DNA of 5,299 nt from Candidatus Moranbacteria bacterium UBA4824 (lineage in GTDB: Bacteria > Patescibacteriota > Minisyncoccia > Moranbacterales > UBA2206), in the NCBI GenBank assembly GCA_002400405.1, contig DHFM01000023.1:1-5299 (forward strand), in the 5' to 3' direction. Position 1 is the stretch's first letter, and each line of letters begins with the position of its first letter. The notes beneath the pieces are model-generated. The model worked only from the letters and a program-made list of their open reading frames with translations. It was not told where the DNA came from and made no database searches. The translations under genes and the position numbers were made by a program. Shown piece after piece: positions 4,445-5,299 of the stretch.

Positions 4445-5299
4445 TCAAATAATTTTGGCTTCTGTCATAAATTTCGAAAAATCATCTGGCAAGCTGGCCT
4501 CAAACTCAAAATCTTTGCCGTTTAAGCTAAAATTAATTTTTTTAGCATGAAGCAAATGCCTGCCGACATCACTATTCGATTTAATATTTTTTAAACAATA
4601 TTTTTCATCTCCTACAATTGGATGACCAAGCGAAGATAGATGAATCCTGATTTGATGCGTTCGACCGGTTTTTGGCTTTAGTTCTACTAAGGAATATTCT
4701 TCCATTTCTTTCAAAACTTCATATTCAGTGATGGCTGATCTTATCGTTGTCTGCGTTTTTGTGTTGGCAATAGTTTGTTTTTTATAATTTCTCGCTCGCG
4801 CTAACGGTTTGTCAATTATCCCTTTTTTATTTTCTAGTTTTCCATGTGTCAGTGCCCAATATGTTTTTTGAATTTCGTGATTTTTGAATTTCTCTTTTAA
4901 CTTCAGAAATGTTTTTTGATTTCTCGCAACAAGCATTATCCCGCTTGTATCTTTGTCTAATCGATGAACGATTCCAGGCCTATTTTCTGGCTCATCTCCC
5001 ACACTTTCAATTTCTGGAAATTTATATATTAATCCATGCACTAAAGTATCTATTTCATTTTTTTCACTCGGATGAACCTGAAGTCCAGCTGGTTTATTTA
5101 TCACAATAAAATTTTCATCTTCGTAGATTATTTCAAATTTAATTTTAGCATTAGGCCTTATTTGCTTTTGTTTCATGTTCCATGTTTCATGTTTCATGAC
5201 TTCAATTACATCATTCTCTTTCAATGAATGACTAGGTTTTATTTCCTTTCCATTCACCAAAACATTCCCACTTTTTATATTTCTGATAATTTCTCCGCG
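4445..5299 (-). CDS. RluA-family 23S rRNA pseudouridine synthase (RluC/RluD-like), 5' end missing
   Basis: The visible part is 284 residues and the frame stays open to the window edge, so the start lies outside. Residues 1-34 are the end of an S4 RNA-binding domain (IKSGNVLVNGKE..LKENDVIEV). The catalytic domain starts near residue 55: INKPAG (67-72), HRLDKDTSG (112-120) with catalytic Asp115, GRTHQIRIHL (212-221), LGHPIVGDEKY (224-234) and RHLLHAK (247-253). The layout fits the COG0564 synthases that convert specific uridines of 23S rRNA to pseudouridine; which uridines cannot be said. A TTG at 5260 could be mistaken for a start, but it lies within the S4 domain. Residues 35-43 (MKHETWNMK), in the linker between domains, are encoded by a heptanucleotide repeat. 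The gene ends in TGA, which shows that UGA is a stop here. Confidence 0.95.
   Translation of the reverse strand, partial: RGEIIRNIKSGNVLVNGKEIKPSHSLKENDVIEVMKHETWNMKQKQIRPNAKIKFEIIYEDENFIVINKPAGLQVHPSEKNEIDTLVHGLIYKFPEIESVGDEPENRPGIVHRLDKDTSGIMLVARNQKTFLKLKEKFKNHEIQKTYWALTHGKLENKKGIIDKPLARARNYKKQTIANTKTQTTIRSAITEYEVLKEMEEYSLVELKPKTGRTHQIRIHLSSLGHPIVGDEKYCLKNIKSNSDVGRHLLHAKKINFSLNGKDFEFEASLPDDFSKFMTEAKII
5171..5198. repeat. Heptanucleotide tandem repeat, 4 units, within a coding region
   Basis: The units are tttcatg, ttccatg, tttcatg and tttcatg on the plus strand, with one base variant in four copies. They encode residues 35-43 of the pseudouridine synthase fragment, between the S4 and catalytic domains, where extra length should be tolerated. 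The period and the YATG ending match the tract at 191-218. Confidence 0.8.

Noticed and set aside
4445..4447. Recoded UGA (Gracilibacteria/Absconditabacteria code)
   Set aside because: UGA terminates the pseudouridine synthase at the expected C-terminal length and the other genes have no internal UGA, so the standard code fits.
4445..5260. Complete pseudouridine synthase starting at TTG 5260
   Set aside because: The frame continues to the window edge and the upstream codons extend the S4 domain (RGEIIRNIKSGN), so the gene is partial.

Overview
The window is AT-rich, compact bacterial DNA that uses the standard code (UGA ends one gene, UAA and UAG end others). Small genes, weak or absent Shine-Dalgarno sites, a lysine/glutamate-extended ribosomal protein L19, a small GIY-YIG protein and a signal-peptide 3D-domain protein together suggest a Candidate Phyla Radiation (Patescibacteria) genome. 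That assignment rests on style and gene content, not on a marker gene, and is tentative.

Layout, left to right. Positions 1-113 hold the 5' end of a tRNA-Leu and a complete tRNA-Cys on the minus strand, with a promoter just upstream. At 154-774 a secreted 3D-domain (predicted peptidoglycan-active) protein ends in a UUCG-loop terminator. At 1003-2208 lies an unrecognised membrane-anchored protein with eight extracytoplasmic cysteines; a perfect -10 box sits 7 nt before its ATG. A divergent plus-strand gene at 2355-2708 encodes a small coiled-coil protein and ends at a bidirectional terminator. From 4264 down to 2762 there is a minus-strand string: rplS, tRNA-Leu(GAG), tRNA-Val(UAC), tRNA-Phe(GAA), a GIY-YIG protein and tRNA-Gly(GCC). 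An RluA-family pseudouridine synthase enters from the right edge (4445-5299, 5' end missing).

Most of the string from 4264 to 2762 concerns translation: a ribosomal protein, four tRNAs and, next door, an rRNA-modifying enzyme. The gaps between these genes are filled with structured DNA. A 62-nt three-way-junction leader lies between the rplS promoter and the rplS start codon and buries the putative ribosome-binding site. A 27-bp inverted repeat separates tRNA-Val and tRNA-Phe. A nested palindrome of about 160 bp lies between tRNA-Leu and tRNA-Val. A tandem pair of hairpin units abuts the 3' end of tRNA-Phe. Two heptanucleotide repeat tracts lie at opposite ends of the window.

The best candidate for something undescribed is the rplS leader, which looks like an autoregulatory ribosomal-protein leader. 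The palindromes in the tRNA gaps come second; they may be small mobile elements or RNA-processing signals. No defence system, CRISPR array, transposase or prophage gene is visible. No gene-free stretch exceeds 300 bases.
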